From: SLHU01 sp009929975 | Lineage (GTDB): Bacteria > Bacillota > Clostridia > Saccharofermentanales > UBA5734 | Reading direction: 5' to 3' | Assembly (NCBI GenBank): GCA_040776905.1 | Contig: JAXGZQ010000004.1 | Span: 1-64,000, forward strand | Length of the DNA stretch: 64,000 nucleotides | Translations under genes and position numbers: made by a program | Notes under the pieces: model-generated | Database searches by the model: none | The model's input: the letters and a program-made list of their open reading frames with translations, nothing else | What the model was told of the DNA's origin: nothing | Shown here: piece by piece, positions 52,969 through 61,683 of the stretch | How positions within the stretch are numbered: the first letter of the stretch is position 1 | Layout: every line of letters starts with the position of its first letter

Positions 52969-54093
52969 ATGAGCGGCACGGTTGATCTCTTCGGTCAATT
53001 TTTTCAAAACATCGAAGATGAGGAAAAGCGAATGAAAACAGCCAACCTGATGGTCATCGGTAAAACCGGTGTCGGCAAGAGCACATTGATCAACTGTGTC
53101 TTCCGGGATGATCTCGCTGACACGGGGGTTGGAACCCCCGTCACACGACATCTGCAGAAAATCACAAAGCCCGGCATTCCCCTGACCCTTTACGATACCA
53201 AGGGAATTGAACTGGATCAGGCCGTTCAGGCCGAAATCAAGCATGAGATTCTCGATGAAATCAACCGGCTGATCCAGCAAAATGAAAAAGAACACCTGAT
53301 CCACATGATCTGGTTTTGCATCAACAGCCTGTCCAGGCGGATTGAAGAGGTTGAGGTCGAATGGATCCGTTCATTCGCCGATAAAATTCCGGTCATCATT
53401 GTTCTGACGCAATGCGTCGGCGTTGACTACAAGGAGCTGGAGAACTATATCCGGGATCTCAATCTTCCGGTCAGAAATGTCCGGCCGGTGCTGGCACACG
53501 ACATGCCAATCACTGACGAATACACATTACCATCTTTCGGCCTTAAAGAACTGGTCGACACCACGTTCGACTGTCTGCCGGAAGCCGCCCATGCCGCGTT
53601 CATCAATGCCCAGAAGGTCAACATAGAACGTAAACTCGATACCGCCAATAAAGCGGTGCTGCCGTTTGTCACCGCGGCATTCGCGGAAGGCTTCAATCCG
53701 CTCCCCTTTGCCGACGCGGCTCTGCTGGTCCCCACTCAGCTGGCGATGCTGGCCAGGCTGACCGTCATCTTTGGTGTCCCGATCAATAAATCACTGATGA
53801 CCAGCACGATCTCAGGGGTCTTGGGCACTGGCGGCGCGACGCTGCTCGGCAGAACCATCGTGGCCAATATTGTCAAGTTCATCCCGGGTGTCGGAACAGT
53901 CGCCGGAGGAACCATCAGCGGAACAACGGCGGCCATGATCACAGCGGCGCTTGGCTTCGCCTACAACCGGGTGATGGTGAACATGGCCAAACGGCTCTAT
54001 TCCGGCAAGACGATCACAGAAAAAGAAATGGTCGATCTCATGAAGGAAGCTTACAGCGAGCAGATGAGAAAAGGAAAAGACTTGCTTAAATGA
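52969..54093 (+). CDS. Era/IRG-like GTPase with hydrophobic C-terminal domain
   Basis: A ~374-residue GTPase. The P-loop GKTGVGKSTL is near residue 35, the G3 motif is DTKGIE, and G4 reads TQCVGVD in place of NKxD. The C-terminal half (about 230-345) is hydrophobic and Gly/Ala-rich, with segments such as LPFADAALLVPTQLAMLARL and TISGVLGTGGATLLGR, resembling the DUF697-type membrane domain of YcjF-like GTPases. It probably acts on the inner membrane surface. The ATG at 52969 has AGGA at 8 bases; two earlier starts exist. The next gene overlaps it as ATGA. Confidence 0.75.
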   Translation: MSGTVDLFGQFFQNIEDEEKRMKTANLMVIGKTGVGKSTLINCVFRDDLADTGVGTPVTRHLQKITKPGIPLTLYDTKGIELDQAVQAEIKHEILDEINRLIQQNEKEHLIHMIWFCINSLSRRIEEVEVEWIRSFADKIPVIIVLTQCVGVDYKELENYIRDLNLPVRNVRPVLAHDMPITDEYTLPSFGLKELVDTTFDCLPEAAHAAFINAQKVNIERKLDTANKAVLPFVTAAFAEGFNPLPFADAALLVPTQLAMLARLTVIFGVPINKSLMTSTISGVLGTGGATLLGRTIVANIVKFIPGVGTVAGGTISGTTAAMITAALGFAYNRVMVNMAKRLYSGKTITEKEMVDLMKEAYSEQMRKGKDLLK

Positions 54094-55088
54094 AACTGTA
54101 CGCGGTGTTGGTCATCGCGGTCGCGCTGCTGCTGTCCAGCTGCGGAGCGCCATCTGTGGAAACGACTGAAACGTCTGTTGCCAGGCAGCCAGCAGAACCA
54201 TCACCTGAAATCATGGAGACAACCGCAGGCGAAATAGAGCCGGTTGTTACCGCGAAACGAGACTATTCAATCATGCTGAAACGAGACATCTTTGTCCTGA
54301 TGATGGCTTATCCGGACCATGTGACCGGAGCTGAACAGGCCGACAATCAAGTCTGGCTGGTCATGAAATCCGGCCAGCGTATTCTCTACGATGACCAGAA
54401 AGAGAAATCGGATGATGAAAAGCTGGTCGACGCGGATCTTCAGGATGCACTTGAGACGCACTATCCGTTAGACGAACTCAACACTCTCATGGATCCCGGA
54501 ATGGATCCGGGCCGGGTCAGGGCCTATCCACTGTTTGATGAAATCTATGGCCATTCGCAGGACACGATCTCAAAAAAACTGGTCCCGGTCGACTTCGGGA
54601 ATGAACATCTGCCGTTCACCCGGGAAGCCGGCGCAGCCGCAGCGCTTGCGTCTGCTGCAGCGGGTGCGGCCGATCTGATCTTCGATCAGCCGGACATCGC
54701 GGAATTCCTTTATCCGACCAGCGGAACATTTAATTACCGGGTTATCGCCGGAACGAACCGGCTGAGTCCCCATGCCTATGGCATCGCCATCGACCTCAAG
54801 AGCAGTGCGGATGGCTACTGGCGCTGGGCCGAGCCTGATGCCGGCGAAGAACTCATCCGGCACTATCCCGCGGATCTTGTTCGCCTGTTCGAAAAACACG
54901 GCTTCATCTGGGGCGGTAAATGGCATCATTTCGATATTTTCCATTTTGAATACCGCCCGGAGTTGATCCTCAAAGCGACGTATTTCTCAACAAAGATTGA
55001 TCCAGCCCGACCTTGGCATGACGGTGTCGACACCGATAATGAAACCATTCGTAAAGTGATCAAACAGATTGACAAGAGCCTTGGTTGA
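54090..55088 (+). CDS. Lipoprotein with M15-type D-alanyl-D-alanine carboxypeptidase/endopeptidase domain
   Basis: A 332-residue secreted lipoprotein. The signal sequence ends in the lipobox LLSSC (Cys about residue 18), followed by a Thr/Glu/Pro-rich linker. The C-terminal half has the M15 zinc motifs: SPHAYGIAIDLK (HxxxxxxD) and the final KWHHFDIFHFEYRPEL, where HFE supplies the general base and the second histidine. It should cleave peptidoglycan peptides outside the membrane. It overlaps the GTPase gene by four bases, so the two are translationally coupled and may act together at the envelope. Confidence 0.82.
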   Translation: MKLYAVLVIAVALLLSSCGAPSVETTETSVARQPAEPSPEIMETTAGEIEPVVTAKRDYSIMLKRDIFVLMMAYPDHVTGAEQADNQVWLVMKSGQRILYDDQKEKSDDEKLVDADLQDALETHYPLDELNTLMDPGMDPGRVRAYPLFDEIYGHSQDTISKKLVPVDFGNEHLPFTREAGAAAALASAAAGAADLIFDQPDIAEFLYPTSGTFNYRVIAGTNRLSPHAYGIAIDLKSSADGYWRWAEPDAGEELIRHYPADLVRLFEKHGFIWGGKWHHFDIFHFEYRPELILKATYFSTKIDPARPWHDGVDTDNETIRKVIKQIDKSLG

Positions 55089-55153
55089 GGGCAGATCACG
55101 TGTCAGTGATAACAGTGTTGGCCGGGTTTCAGATGACAATTCCTCGCTCGATT

Positions 55154-57241
55154 TCAATGGGATTTGAGCTGTGGTTTCTTTACTCTCTCACCCAATACCC
55201 ATGCGAAACAACAAATCGCCGCAGCCGCTGCCAGCAGCAGCCATCCGATCACGAGTCCAAAAGGCCGTTCATCGTATGGCTCTCCCGTAACCGGAATCTC
55301 CGGGTTGTCTGGGAGATGATCCGTTCTGACAGTCAGTCCTTCACTGGCCAGGGATGCCAGTGCGACAGGAGTTTCTGCCAGGCGGACATAAAAGGTATAC
55401 ACTGTATCCGGTTCCAGACCGGTAAATTCAGGACTGGCCTGCCACTGCCCCTCTCCGTTCCGATAGTCCGCACCGGGGATCGTCGTCAGAGTCACCGATG
55501 CTGCGGTTTTGCCAGCCACAGTTGGCGGTGCCGGTGCTTCTGCTGCTGGCGGGGTGACAATAGGTTTTGCCAAAACAGAAAGTCCAGCCGATGCCGTTTG
55601 CCCACCTACGGCATAGCTGACGATGGTTCGACCCGCTGTGAGTCCTGTAAACAGGTAGCCTTCCCTTGACAAAACAGTGTGGTCATACGTCCATGTCCCG
55701 CCTGCAATATTGGGGGTGACCGTTATTTGTCCACCGGTCGTTATCTCCCCTTCTGAAGGAAGAATCGCAAGAGCCAGCACCTCATTGATCGTTACAACAG
55801 ACGATGTACTGATACCATTTACAGAATAGGTGATCGTCGACAGACCTTTTTTCAGCGCCGTAAAGACAGCAGAACCTGAAAACGAACCAGTGAAATATTC
55901 ACTGTCCCACTGCCATGTTCCGCCAGTCGGCAGGGGTTTGAACGTCAGATTTTCGCCCACAACGATTACGTTCGCTGAAGGCATCCCCGTGACTACGGTC
56001 GTATTGATGATATTCAGTGAAATAAACGGATCAACGCCGTTGGAGAAGTCCAGCTCCAAATCGTGCTCCCCCAATGGCTGACCGAAGAGATATTCTGCAG
56101 ATAGTGCCAGGCTGTCATTTGATAAGATGTAATCCGTTCCTGCCGACAGTGCGGTCGTGCCGTTGTAGATATCCAGCAGGGTCGCGCTGTACGGTTTGAT
56201 GGCCAGAACAATATCCGTTCCGCCGTTCTTGTCGAAAGTAGCTGAAGTGGGTGTTGCTTCGGGATGGTTTTTCAGGTAAACGCGGGTGCCGATGCCAGAA
56301 AAAATAAGGTAGTCAGCTAAGTCACCTGTTCCGATCCCGTCATAGTCATCTAAAGATTTTTCTTTTCCCTCTACAACAATGACAACAGGTGCAGTGATGA
56401 TGCCATCAACGATGATCGTTTCGTTATAAGCACCATTCACACCGGTTCCAGAGGCGTTGATATTGCCCCTGATGATCACGGACGAACTTTCATCCGAGTA
56501 GACACCGTTGCCGGTTTCTGCGACGACATTGCCATTTACAGTAATACGTGCGCTCTTCAAGGCACTCACACCGTTATGTTTGGAAAGAACATCACCACCA
56601 ATGACAATCGCCGCACGATCACCAGACAAAACACCTGTGGAATTGGCACCGGTCGATACGGCATTTCCTACGACAGTGATGCTGCTTCCGGTGCCAAGGG
56701 CAGAACACGCGTACAAGGGAGAAATGGCACTCGATACAACAGCAGCGCTCCCACGAACAGAAACACCAAAGGTGGTGCCCGAAACGTTGAGACTGCCCGC
56801 TCCGGCAATATCAACCGAGCTGCCGCCCTCAACGCTCAGACCGATCCCATCAACCGCCATGTTATTGATATTCACCGTAAATCCGTTCAGATCAAAGGTA
56901 ACGGATCGGCCATCATCGATGTTGATCCTGCCGTCATAGTCTATGTTGTTGAGAATTTTAATGGTCTTGCTTTCGCCACTGCCAACCATGGCAAGCGCTT
57001 CTGTGAGCGTTCCGTACTGGAGGACATCCATTTCACACGCATATCCTGATGCCATCGCAGCAGTGGGAGCAATACATGATATCAGCAAAAGAAAGAGCAG
57101 TGATGTCAGTATTTTTTCAACATGGTGCAAATACTTCAATTTGCTGCAAACACCCGTATGATGACGATGATTCGGTTCGGATGTCCAGGTCAGATTGAAA
57201 CCGATGCTGCCAAACGTTCGTATGTTCCCTCCCCAAAACAA
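55154..57241 (-). CDS. Large surface-exposed protein with X2-like domain and C-terminal membrane anchor; N-terminus unresolved
   Basis: A secreted protein of about 655-695 residues. After a signal peptide (ILTSLLFLLLISCIAPTAAMA) comes a beta-helix-like region rich in Ser, Gly, Val and Asn (to about 300), an X2-like module (SATFDKNGGTDIVLAIKP onward), two Ig-like modules beginning with GGTW, a fibronectin-III-like module and a C-terminal membrane segment ending in basic residues. No LPxTG motif. The reading frame reaches 57241 with only a TTG. The natural start ATGTTGAAAAAA at 57123 is out of frame by one base in an A6 run; one more A would give a typical MLKKILTS signal peptide. Function: cell-surface adhesion or carbohydrate contact is a guess. 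Confidence 0.65.
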   Translation of the reverse strand: MFWGGNIRTFGSIGFNLTWTSEPNHRHHTGVCSKLKYLHHVEKILTSLLFLLLISCIAPTAAMASGYACEMDVLQYGTLTEALAMVGSGESKTIKILNNIDYDGRINIDDGRSVTFDLNGFTVNINNMAVDGIGLSVEGGSSVDIAGAGSLNVSGTTFGVSVRGSAAVVSSAISPLYACSALGTGSSITVVGNAVSTGANSTGVLSGDRAAIVIGGDVLSKHNGVSALKSARITVNGNVVAETGNGVYSDESSSVIIRGNINASGTGVNGAYNETIIVDGIITAPVVIVVEGKEKSLDDYDGIGTGDLADYLIFSGIGTRVYLKNHPEATPTSATFDKNGGTDIVLAIKPYSATLLDIYNGTTALSAGTDYILSNDSLALSAEYLFGQPLGEHDLELDFSNGVDPFISLNIINTTVVTGMPSANVIVVGENLTFKPLPTGGTWQWDSEYFTGSFSGSAVFTALKKGLSTITYSVNGISTSSVVTINEVLALAILPSEGEITTGGQITVTPNIAGGTWTYDHTVLSREGYLFTGLTAGRTIVSYAVGGQTASAGLSVLAKPIVTPPAAEAPAPPTVAGKTAASVTLTTIPGADYRNGEGQWQASPEFTGLEPDTVYTFYVRLAETPVALASLASEGLTVRTDHLPDNPEIPVTGEPYDERPFGLVIGWLLLAAAAAICCFAWVLGERVKKPQLKSH

Positions 57242-57705
57242 GAAAACCGACCCAATGGCCGGTTACGCGGATTGCTCTTGCCTGATTCAAGCGTCCAGAT
57301 GAAGTCAGACCGTCTTCGCATACATCACTGATTCATATCACTTCAGTATAAACACATTTTAGGCCATAACAAGAGCTTGAAGCATAATCATCAGTCATTT
57401 TTCAGGGTTTCAGTCGTTAATTACAGGAAAAGGACGGACGCAGCCGAGCGCATCCATGCCGGGGGCATTGCTGTGAATCCAACTGGAGGCCACAATACAA
57501 AAGGCTCCCACAAGGGGAGCCTTTTGTATTGTGTATCTGCACGACGCGTTGGATACAATTTCACGATTTGCCTTGGGTGTGTGCACTTTTGCACGATTAC
57601 TGATTATGACAAATAATATAATATTATTAACATATATCCGATTTTTAAAATATTCTTCTGTTCTTATAGCCTGACATTGATGCGTCTAGTCAATAATTTG
57701 AGATA
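57242..57705. other. 464-base intergenic region
   Basis: No convincing gene. It holds the large inverted repeat at 57492-57532 (listed separately), an imperfect inverted repeat AACCG...CGGTT near 57248-57267, and AT-rich sequence (57600-57700) just after the lipoprotein operon. The composition is lower in GC than the left part of the window. Confidence 0.6.
57492..57532. terminator. Strong hairpin with a perfect 18-bp stem, bidirectional terminator
   Basis: Positions 57492-57509 pair perfectly with 57515-57532 around a 5-base loop. The stem contains AAAAGGCTCCC and its complement, so a GC core is followed by T-runs on both strands. It lies about 170 bases past the last gene of the minus-strand lipoprotein operon and before the surface-protein gene. 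Confidence 0.8.
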
Positions 57706-58437
57706 TTACCAATCTTTCCACGCGTAGTAATATTTTATACCGCCTTGTTTTCCTTGATTGCTAACAACAACAAAAATCACCATTTTTTGATTGCCAGAAC
57801 CTTTTGGCGCAGCAATTGACACTTCTTTATTTGCCTGGCCTATTATAATCTTTCCGTTATTGATTGTTGCAGAGCAAGTGCCTTCACCATTGATGTCCCG
57901 CAATGCCTGATTGGTTGCTGATCCTAATGGTGTGTTTTCCGAACCCAGATAAGCATAGACATTAACACCGCTAAAATTGGTCCATTTCCGCTCGAATCTT
58001 TTTATGGCAGCAGATAAATCGAGTCGGATTGTATGACCGGCAAAATACTCTTTTTCAGGTGAAGACCAACTGCCATAAGTGTCGATCGTTTCGACGCCAC
58101 CGGTTCCTGTCCGAACCATGTTGAGACTAATCGAATTCTTGCTTGATGAAAATCCATATTCAATTAGATCCTTTTGGTCACCTATCGTTTGATTCTGAGG
58201 AACGATAATTTGCACATCATATTGTTCCCAATAGCCATCCTGGGCATTCTGAGTTGTCGTCGGTTCTGCAGTTGTTAAGGCATTTGTGTTTGTGGCTGCT
58301 TGGGTTAAATCTGAATTGTCTGTAGTTGTTGTATTCTTATCCGCTCCTAATAGTCCCATCATGCCAAACAAGCTAGTGCAACCAGATAGATTGAACACCA
58401 ATACAATAAATACCAACATGACTACTGATTTTTTCAT
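57706..58437 (-). CDS. Uncharacterised lipoprotein (last gene of the envelope operon)
   Basis: A 243-residue secreted lipoprotein: signal peptide with lipobox NLSGC (Cys about 20), a Gly/Met/Leu segment, then a Thr/Asn/Ala-rich linker to about residue 60. A beta-rich domain follows (YDVQIIVPQNQTIGDQ, HTIRLDLSAAIKRFER, NVYAYLGSE). It ends with an aromatic tail (KYYYAWKDW). No family recognised. AAGGAGG precedes the ATG at 58437, 35 bases after the coiled-coil gene. Asn- and Lys-rich codons and low GC fit the rest of this operon. Confidence 0.75.
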   Translation of the reverse strand: MKKSVVMLVFIVLVFNLSGCTSLFGMMGLLGADKNTTTTDNSDLTQAATNTNALTTAEPTTTQNAQDGYWEQYDVQIIVPQNQTIGDQKDLIEYGFSSSKNSISLNMVRTGTGGVETIDTYGSWSSPEKEYFAGHTIRLDLSAAIKRFERKWTNFSGVNVYAYLGSENTPLGSATNQALRDINGEGTCSATINNGKIIIGQANKEVSIAAPKGSGNQKMVIFVVVSNQGKQGGIKYYYAWKDW

Positions 58438-58472
58438 AGCTTTAAACCTCCTTCCATAATCGGTGTTTTCTT

Positions 58473-58709
58473 TCACAATTTTCGAGCAGCTAATTTGCTG
58501 CGTACTGCATTGAGCTGATTCTTCTGTTTTTCGGCCTCTTTCATTTCTTGTGTTAATTGTTCAATTATTCTGGCTGAGTCAAACTTTGTTTTGATATTCT
58601 CAAAGGTTTTTTCGGCTTTCGCCACAGGCTGCGCCCAGGGATCATCAGAAAAATCAGCTATTGCCAGTTTATTCTCCAATTGCCTGTTTAGTCCAAATAT
58701 TTCGAGCAT
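58473..58709 (-). CDS. Small coiled-coil hypothetical protein
   Basis: A 78-residue cytosolic protein. Residues 30-75 form a charged amphipathic helix (AEKTFENIKTKFDSARI, then QLTQEMKEAEKQKNQL) likely to be a coiled coil; the start (MLEIFGLNRQLENKLAIADF) is also helical. No signal peptide. AGGAG precedes the ATG, 14 bases after the PDG-repeat gene. It could be an adaptor or chaperone for its neighbours, but nothing in the sequence proves this. Confidence 0.65.
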   Translation of the reverse strand: MLEIFGLNRQLENKLAIADFSDDPWAQPVAKAEKTFENIKTKFDSARIIEQLTQEMKEAEKQKNQLNAVRSKLAARKL

Positions 58710-58723
58710 AATTTTAACACTCC

Positions 58724-60751
58724 TTATTTAGCGTTGAGTCTGTTTTCCAGCTGCTTGTTGTACCAGTCGTTGTACCGACCTAATTCACTTCTAAATTGTT
58801 CCGGACCAGCATTCTGAATACTGCCATCCGGTTTCTTGATCAGGTTCTGACCATCTGGTGTACTTTGAAAAACTGTTCCGTCAGGCATGCTGACAACAGC
58901 TGAGCCATCGGGTGCAACCTGTGCTGAACGACCGTCTGGCAACTGCATATTTTCAGTGCCATCCGGGTTTTGCACAACAACAACCCCATCTTTCGTTCTG
59001 AAATCCATTGTTCCATCCGCATGATGAGTCATTGAAGCTTTATCGTTTTCGATTTTACAATAGCCATCACTCTGATAAGTGCCTCTCATACCGTTCTCTT
59101 TGTCATCAAAACTGCCATTGCCATCTGCGTCCTTTTTCCAATAGGAATCATCTGCCATTTTGGCATCCAATTCACCGGTCTGTGCGTTCCATTTGATGTA
59201 ACTGCCATCAGGCTTTTGAAACTCACCATCACCGGTTTTGATATTACCTGAAAAAGTTGTTCCGTCATCACCTTTGAAATTCACGCGGCCATCTGCGAAT
59301 TCCTCGTATGAAACACCATTTGCCCCCACCATTTTCCGATTGCCGTAACTGTCTTCACGGTACCAGGATCCATCGTCATGCTGACCTTCTTTCGATCCAT
59401 CGGGCTTGATGGTCCATGTGACATTTTCGATTCGAATCGTGCCTTCAATAGTTTGCCTTTCGACTTGGGTTCGTTCCAAACGTCCATCGGAATTAAGTCT
59501 GGTCACATCGACTGTTATTGTTTTTACGACCACACTTCCGCCATGAGGAGATGTATAAACATACGCATCCGGATCCTCAGGATGTTTTGTTATAACCATA
59601 CCGTTCGGCGTAACGACTGACAACACATCCATCTCCTCATTTCGAATGATTGTGATGCCATCGACTTTCTTTTCTGCAATTGTACCATCTGATTGCCATC
59701 CCCAGATTGAGCCATCTGGAGTTTTCATTGCCTCCAGGTCTCCATTCGGGAAATGTGTGGCGATTTCGCCTGTTGGATAAGTGATCTGAATATTGCCGTT
59801 TGGCAATTTCGATAAATGTTCTCCCTCCCGACCGACAACATATTCTGGATATCCTGGTATTTTGGACTTTTCGTAAGCCGGATCCTTGTCGTCATCAGTC
59901 GGGACTGCATAATCAGCATCATTAGCTGGTGTTCCGCCTATCGCTGTGCCCAAAATTGCAGCTAAAGCAGCGGCGATGGAAACCGCGATGGTTGCCAAAG
60001 GCCCGGCGTGCGTCCAAGGATCTGTTTTATTCCCGTCTGTCTCGCTGTCTGTGGGTTCGCCTGGCTGTGTTTCTTTTCCCGGGCCTGTAATCACAGGGAT
60101 ATTATCTTTTAGCTCATAGATATAGTCCGTTCCAATCGCTAAAGACGCTATATTGAATTTTAACCGCAGTGCGATTCGGTCACCTCGCTTCCCCTCCGGC
60201 GCTATAGCCGTGATTTTAGTCTCGACAGAAGAGATCCCCTTCTGTGCATCAAGCGTTTGTTGCCAGCTTTCCGCGCTGCCTGTATTGTCTCTAAACGAGA
60301 TATCGCTTGAGCTCGACCCGGTAAATGACTGCTCGGCATCGACAAATTTTGCATATCCATGAGCAAGGCCCGTCCACCCCGACAAGGTGTTTTCTGTTTC
60401 CGTCATAAAAACATCAAGCGTTACCGTTTCGCCGACATCAATGGTTTGGGGAGGTTCGTCAAACTCGCACCGCGCACCATAGGTTTCGCCGTGAACATAT
60501 TTTTCATCGAAAACTTCTCTCGACTCCCCGTCATAAACCCTTCTAACGCTGTAGCTTCCACGACTGTATTCAAAGGTAAATGTGAATTCAGAATTCTCTT
60601 CGGTACTTTTTATAACCGACTGCTCGTAATCTTTAACATCCACAAGCACCCATGCATAATCACTCTTTTGGCTCCCAGCGGCCACGATTGTCGATGGTAT
60701 TAGCAGGAAAACAAGTATAAAAATAAGGGAAAAAGCAAATTTACTCTTCAT
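58724..60751 (-). CDS. Secreted or membrane-spanning protein with PDG (G-box-like) repeats
   Basis: A 675-residue protein. A signal peptide (MKSKFAFSLIFILVFLLIPST) is followed by a beta-rich N-terminal domain (about 25-230), a Pro/Thr/Asp linker, and one membrane segment (ATIAVSIAAALAAILGTAIGG, about 250-270). From about residue 300 to 650 it has more than 20 short beta repeats built on [PSA][DN]G, the last six spaced exactly nine residues apart. This is like the G-box repeats of TCP10/CPAP proteins, which form a single extended beta-sheet. The C-terminus is helical. Topology after the membrane segment is uncertain. The frame extends to 60865, but AAGGCGG supports the ATG at 60751, overlapping the previous stop. 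Confidence 0.75.
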   Translation of the reverse strand: MKSKFAFSLIFILVFLLIPSTIVAAGSQKSDYAWVLVDVKDYEQSVIKSTEENSEFTFTFEYSRGSYSVRRVYDGESREVFDEKYVHGETYGARCEFDEPPQTIDVGETVTLDVFMTETENTLSGWTGLAHGYAKFVDAEQSFTGSSSSDISFRDNTGSAESWQQTLDAQKGISSVETKITAIAPEGKRGDRIALRLKFNIASLAIGTDYIYELKDNIPVITGPGKETQPGEPTDSETDGNKTDPWTHAGPLATIAVSIAAALAAILGTAIGGTPANDADYAVPTDDDKDPAYEKSKIPGYPEYVVGREGEHLSKLPNGNIQITYPTGEIATHFPNGDLEAMKTPDGSIWGWQSDGTIAEKKVDGITIIRNEEMDVLSVVTPNGMVITKHPEDPDAYVYTSPHGGSVVVKTITVDVTRLNSDGRLERTQVERQTIEGTIRIENVTWTIKPDGSKEGQHDDGSWYREDSYGNRKMVGANGVSYEEFADGRVNFKGDDGTTFSGNIKTGDGEFQKPDGSYIKWNAQTGELDAKMADDSYWKKDADGNGSFDDKENGMRGTYQSDGYCKIENDKASMTHHADGTMDFRTKDGVVVVQNPDGTENMQLPDGRSAQVAPDGSAVVSMPDGTVFQSTPDGQNLIKKPDGSIQNAGPEQFRSELGRYNDWYNKQLENRLNAK
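58805..58966 (-). repeat. Six nonapeptide PDG repeats inside the coding region
   Basis: Six consecutive 27-base units encode PDGTENMQL, PDGRSAQVA, PDGSAVVSM, PDGTVFQST, PDGQNLIKK and PDGSIQNAG. Only the PDG and the spacing are constant, so this is old protein-level periodicity and not recent DNA duplication. Confidence 0.85.
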
Positions 60752-61635
60752 GCTGTTGCCACCGCCTTTCCAGGTTTGATAACAATTTGAAAAACCAGTC
60801 CGATCAGTATCAGCAAACCACCAATCATATAAGGTATATATGCTACCAAAGTGTGATTTGGCCACGGCACAGCAGACAAAGCCACACCAGAAGCGCTTCC
60901 TATTGCATAGCCTGTCATTATTCTGCTAACAATCTTCTGAGATGCTGCTCCTGTCCGTGATTTGTTTCGAACTAACAAAAGCAATAACCCCCATAGAAAG
61001 CCTCCCTTTCTTATGATCGAACGTATCGCCAATACCAGTCCTACCACACCCGCCATGCTGTTGATGATATTCGCGTTACCGGTGATAAAATTGTAAATGA
61101 CAAGCGCTAAGCCTAAACCGATAACCAACGGAGATACTGCGCTTGCTTTGTCATCATCCGGGCCTCGACCGGTGTTGCTGCCCGTTCTGCGAAACGGTTT
61201 TTTGCTGCTAAACAGCGGTAAAATCAGTGCGCTGATGAAATAAGCGTAGATTGCTTTGCCGATCACTCCGCCAATTGCTCCCCATATGCCGCCGAACATG
61301 CCGCCCTGAGCGAATGTTAACAGAGAAAGTATTTTAACTGGCAATGGATTCACACCAAACACCGGCAAAATCGCGAGAATTAGCCAGGACACACTCAGGA
61401 CGGCAACGGGAATCAGCTGCTTGGGATTTTTGAAAAGTTGTTGCAAAGAACTCTTTCCGGCTCTTAACCGTTCGTGTAAATAGCCAGACAACCCTAGTTC
61501 TTTTTGATTATGTTTTACTTCAGACTGGTTATCCTTAGGCGGCAACATAACCGCCTGAGTTCTCATACCGCAGGCGTTACAGAACTGATCGTCTGGTTTA
61601 AGGGATGCACCGCAGTTTGTGCAAAATTGACCCAT
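60748..61635 (-). CDS. Zinc-ribbon polytopic membrane protein
   Basis: A 295-residue protein starting with a zinc ribbon (CTNCGAS then CNACGMR, residues 5-22), a charged cytosolic stretch to about 70 and six or seven hydrophobic segments (for example LIPVAVLSVSWLILAILPVF and YIPYMIGGLLILIGLVFQI). Glycine-rich GGMFGGIWGAIGGVIGKA lies between helices. No known family. The N-terminus is very like the internal start of the next gene upstream (MGKFCSKCG versus MGQFCTNCG), suggesting a shared module. It is 48 bases after that gene and overlaps the PDG-repeat gene. Confidence 0.75.
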   Translation of the reverse strand: MGQFCTNCGASLKPDDQFCNACGMRTQAVMLPPKDNQSEVKHNQKELGLSGYLHERLRAGKSSLQQLFKNPKQLIPVAVLSVSWLILAILPVFGVNPLPVKILSLLTFAQGGMFGGIWGAIGGVIGKAIYAYFISALILPLFSSKKPFRRTGSNTGRGPDDDKASAVSPLVIGLGLALVIYNFITGNANIINSMAGVVGLVLAIRSIIRKGGFLWGLLLLLVRNKSRTGAASQKIVSRIMTGYAIGSASGVALSAVPWPNHTLVAYIPYMIGGLLILIGLVFQIVIKPGKAVATA

Positions 61636-61683
61636 CTATCAAACCCTCCTCTGACATGCTAAATAGCCGACGCGATCATTGAA

